Part shown: positions 6,360 through 7,622 of the stretch, piece after piece
How positions within the stretch are numbered: the stretch's first letter is position 1
Layout: each line of letters starts with the position of its first letter
Origin: an uncultured Prevotella sp.
GTDB taxonomy: Bacteria > Bacteroidota > Bacteroidia > Bacteroidales > Bacteroidaceae
NCBI GenBank assembly: GCA_946999025.1
Contig: CAMQBP010000088.1
Coordinates: 1 to 7,622 of the forward strand
DNA length: 7,622 bases
Direction of reading: 5' to 3'
Program-made: the position numbers and the translations under genes
Notes under the pieces: model-generated
The model's database searches: none
Seen by the model: the letters and a program-made list of their open reading frames with translations, nothing else
Told to the model about the DNA's origin: nothing

Positions 6360-6421
6360 CTGAAAATAAGTGATGCCTGGTTTTTAACATGCACTTTGTT
6401 CCGAAAAGCAGTGATGTCTGG
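6360..6421. repeat. Degenerate 21-bp direct repeat, 41-bp period
   Basis: 6360-6380 (ending gtgatgcctgg) and 6401-6421 (ending gtgatgtctgg) agree at 17 of 21 bases, with a 20-bp unrelated spacer. The 41-bp period is not a multiple of three, so the repeat does not keep a reading frame and is not a protein repeat. Confidence 0.45.
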
Positions 6422-6677
6422 ATGTGTACAAACTTGTTTGAATTGCCGCGGCGCAACCTGTTTCGTGCGATTAATACCAAAGATGACATGACGCATTTCG
6501 TGTGTTTCACTTGATGCGTGCGTTGGGAATTCATTGAACCAGTCATGCCGGTTTTTTCGCTCGTCGTTTGTCTGCAATGTCATTATCACAAAAGTGGAGT
6601 TTGACCATGATGATGCAAGGACGTGAGCAGGTTCAAAGAAAAGAATGGTAGTCTTATTTACTGTTTTCCTATATGTT

Positions 6678-7571
6678 TTATTTCCTCTTGAGCCAAGTTA
6701 TCTTGTCTATTGTCAAATGCGACAGCTTTAATATCGGAATGGAAACCAAATAAGTTGAAATCAGTAATGTGAAGAAAATGAGTATGGGATAACGAGCTCC
6801 GTATATCTCATCATGGAAAAATGGTCCATAGATGAAAGCGTGTGTAAGCCACATCACCATGGACTTTTTTCCCAACTCCGTTAGTATGTGCCTTGTGGCA
6901 CCTTGTATTTTTAAATTCAAGTACAAAACGACAAACACGCACATCATGAATGTGCCGAACAGCGCCGACCCCGTGAGGCAGTGAATGGAAAACCACATGA
7001 CAATCAGTACTCTAACCAGCCATTGACGACTGTGTAAGAATGGAATGATAACTGTTTTGCGCTTCGTTATATAGCAAATAATCGCTCCAAAAGTGAAAGC
7101 AAAAAGTAAATCGAAATATGTGAAAATGATGGTGTACCACTCGTGATATGCTTTTGCCGGTGCGATGTATTGGCTGATTACATACATGCTTAATATGGAC
7201 AGAATGAGCGTGCAGACGAATGAATGTTTGATGCCGAATTTATCGATACACTTAAATATGATGGGTGAGGATATGCTGATGATGCAGTAAGGTAGCAGAA
7301 ACCATGCCGGATGGTTGTAAGCGTCGGTGTCCCATCCTGTAATGTTGGCGGCCATCGTTTGAAATGTTCCAACCTTAAAGTTGGTGAAGAAAAAGTGTCC
7401 GATTCCTACAAATATGAACAAGATCAACCAATAGTTGAGGTATAATTTAGCCGTGCGTTTTAATTGGTCTTCAAAACGCAGTTTCCCGTTTATATGAGCG
7501 TATGCAAGGCCGTATCCACTGCACGTTAAAAAGAAGCCGACGGGTCCGCAAGCTCTCGTGAATATTGTGGG
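6678..7571 (-). CDS. Acyltransferase family 3 (OafA-like) membrane protein, 5' end frame-disrupted
   Basis: Integral membrane acyltransferase of the Acyl_transf_3 type. Such proteins usually move acetyl or other acyl groups onto surface glycans or peptidoglycan. The frame is open from 7571 to TAA at 6680-6678. The N-terminal part reads ACGPVGFFLTCSGYGLAY, then KLRFEDQLKRTAKLYLNYW, matching the family's ...FFxxSGYxL...R..KLY.pYW region. At least six hydrophobic stretches follow, and near the C-terminus LGKKSMVMWLTHAFIY matches the family's GkxSmxxWLxH motif. No ATG or GTG occurs before this conserved region; the only nearby candidate start is TTG at 7427, which would cut off the SGY segment and the first helices. 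The true start must therefore lie upstream in another frame. The first helix with the family's conserved His is not visible in this frame. By eye the gene is AT-richer than metG-dusB, as is common for surface-polysaccharide genes. Substrate unknown. Confidence 0.82.
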   Translation of the reverse strand, partial: PTIFTRACGPVGFFLTCSGYGLAYAHINGKLRFEDQLKRTAKLYLNYWLILFIFVGIGHFFFTNFKVGTFQTMAANITGWDTDAYNHPAWFLLPYCIISISSPIIFKCIDKFGIKHSFVCTLILSILSMYVISQYIAPAKAYHEWYTIIFTYFDLLFAFTFGAIICYITKRKTVIIPFLHSRQWLVRVLIVMWFSIHCLTGSALFGTFMMCVFVVLYLNLKIQGATRHILTELGKKSMVMWLTHAFIYGPFFHDEIYGARYPILIFFTLLISTYLVSIPILKLSHLTIDKITWLKRK

Positions 7572-7622
7572 TCAGTCGTAAAACCCAGTTGCATCCCTCT
7601 CTCCTCATGCACATAATTTCAT
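7551..7622 (-). pseudogene. Probable upstream part of the acyltransferase in a shifted frame
   Basis: In the neighbouring minus-strand frame the sequence is open from the window edge and reads ...CNWVLRLTHNIHES up to about 7552. Dropping one T of the TT pair (AA at 7550-7551 on the + strand) fuses it to CGPVGFFLTCSGYGL, giving HNIHESCGPVGFF, a natural lead-in to the acyltransferase SGY segment. In the downstream gene's own frame there is a TGA at 7574-7572 instead. This fits a single-base insertion, from mutation or a sequence error. The remaining N-terminus lies outside the window. Confidence 0.5.

Larger units (their letters stand above)
5631..6677. other. About 1 kb convergent intergenic region, structure-rich, no conserved gene
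   Basis: This stretch separates the + strand dusB from the - strand acyltransferase. It contains a small minus-strand ORF (5671-5829, possibly frame-broken), an AAAGATA/TATCTTT inverted repeat (6010-6037), a GTAAAA/TTTTAC repeat tract (6077-6160), an orphan + strand terminator (6213-6246), a T-rich/A-rich inverted repeat (ttcttttt 6261-6268, aaaaagaa 6276-6283), a perfect 16-bp palindrome (6302-6317) and a degenerate 21-bp direct repeat (6360 and 6401). On the minus strand 6308-6589 is open for 93 codons from an ATG, but a second frame is open over the same stretch and neither protein resembles a family I know. I see no tRNA, rRNA or CRISPR pattern. Confidence 0.6.

Noticed and set aside
6487..6518. 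ACGCAT...ATGCGT inverted repeat
   Set aside because: The 6-bp arms are about 18 nt apart with no extension or context, as expected by chance in a 1-kb gap.
5631..6677. CRISPR array, tRNA or IS element in the gap
   Set aside because: There are no regularly spaced identical repeats, no tRNA T-loop or cloverleaf pattern, no transposase-like ORF and no matching terminal inverted repeats.

Overview
The window looks like a Bacteroidota chromosome, most likely Prevotella or a close relative. This rests on four things: a DUF2851-family protein (a family I know only from Bacteroidota), a methionyl-tRNA synthetase with the KISTS version of the KMSKS loop, mostly A-rich leaders without a clear Shine-Dalgarno, and a TAnnTTTG-type promoter element. 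The genus assignment is an inference from sequence style, not from a search.

Positions 1-5630 hold five genes, all on the + strand: the 3' two thirds or more of metG (1-1506, cut by the window edge), a DUF2851 protein (1602-2903), a hotdog-fold acyl-CoA thioesterase of the 4HBT/YbgC type (3004-3402), dprA (3399-4538, overlapping the thioesterase by ATGA) and a DusB-type tRNA-dihydrouridine synthase (4641-5630). The thioesterase and dprA are almost certainly co-transcribed and translationally coupled. The other junctions have 95-102 nt spacers, and dusB may have its own promoter. Two genes act on tRNA (metG, dusB) and dprA handles incoming or recombining ssDNA. No shared pathway is obvious, so this reads as a housekeeping cluster.

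Positions 5631-6677 are about 1 kb without a convincing conserved gene, between convergent neighbours. The stretch is rich in structure. It holds a small minus-strand ORF (52 codons intact, extendable to 66 if one A is added to an A5 run), a GTAAAA/TTTTAC inverted-repeat tract, an orphan + strand intrinsic terminator near 6213-6246, a perfect 16-bp palindrome, and degenerate direct repeats.

Positions 6678-7622 hold a minus-strand acyltransferase-3 (OafA-like) membrane protein. Its frame has no ATG or GTG start near the N-terminus. The reading frame appears to switch near 7550, so the gene is frame-disrupted and its 5' end lies off the window. By eye this part is more AT-rich than the metG-dusB block.

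I found no clear novel defence or mobile system. The observations most worth checking are the two apparent single-base frame breaks, the orphan terminator, the 8-bp tandem repeat abutting the thioesterase start codon, and a possible nuclease-like motif set in the DUF2851 protein.
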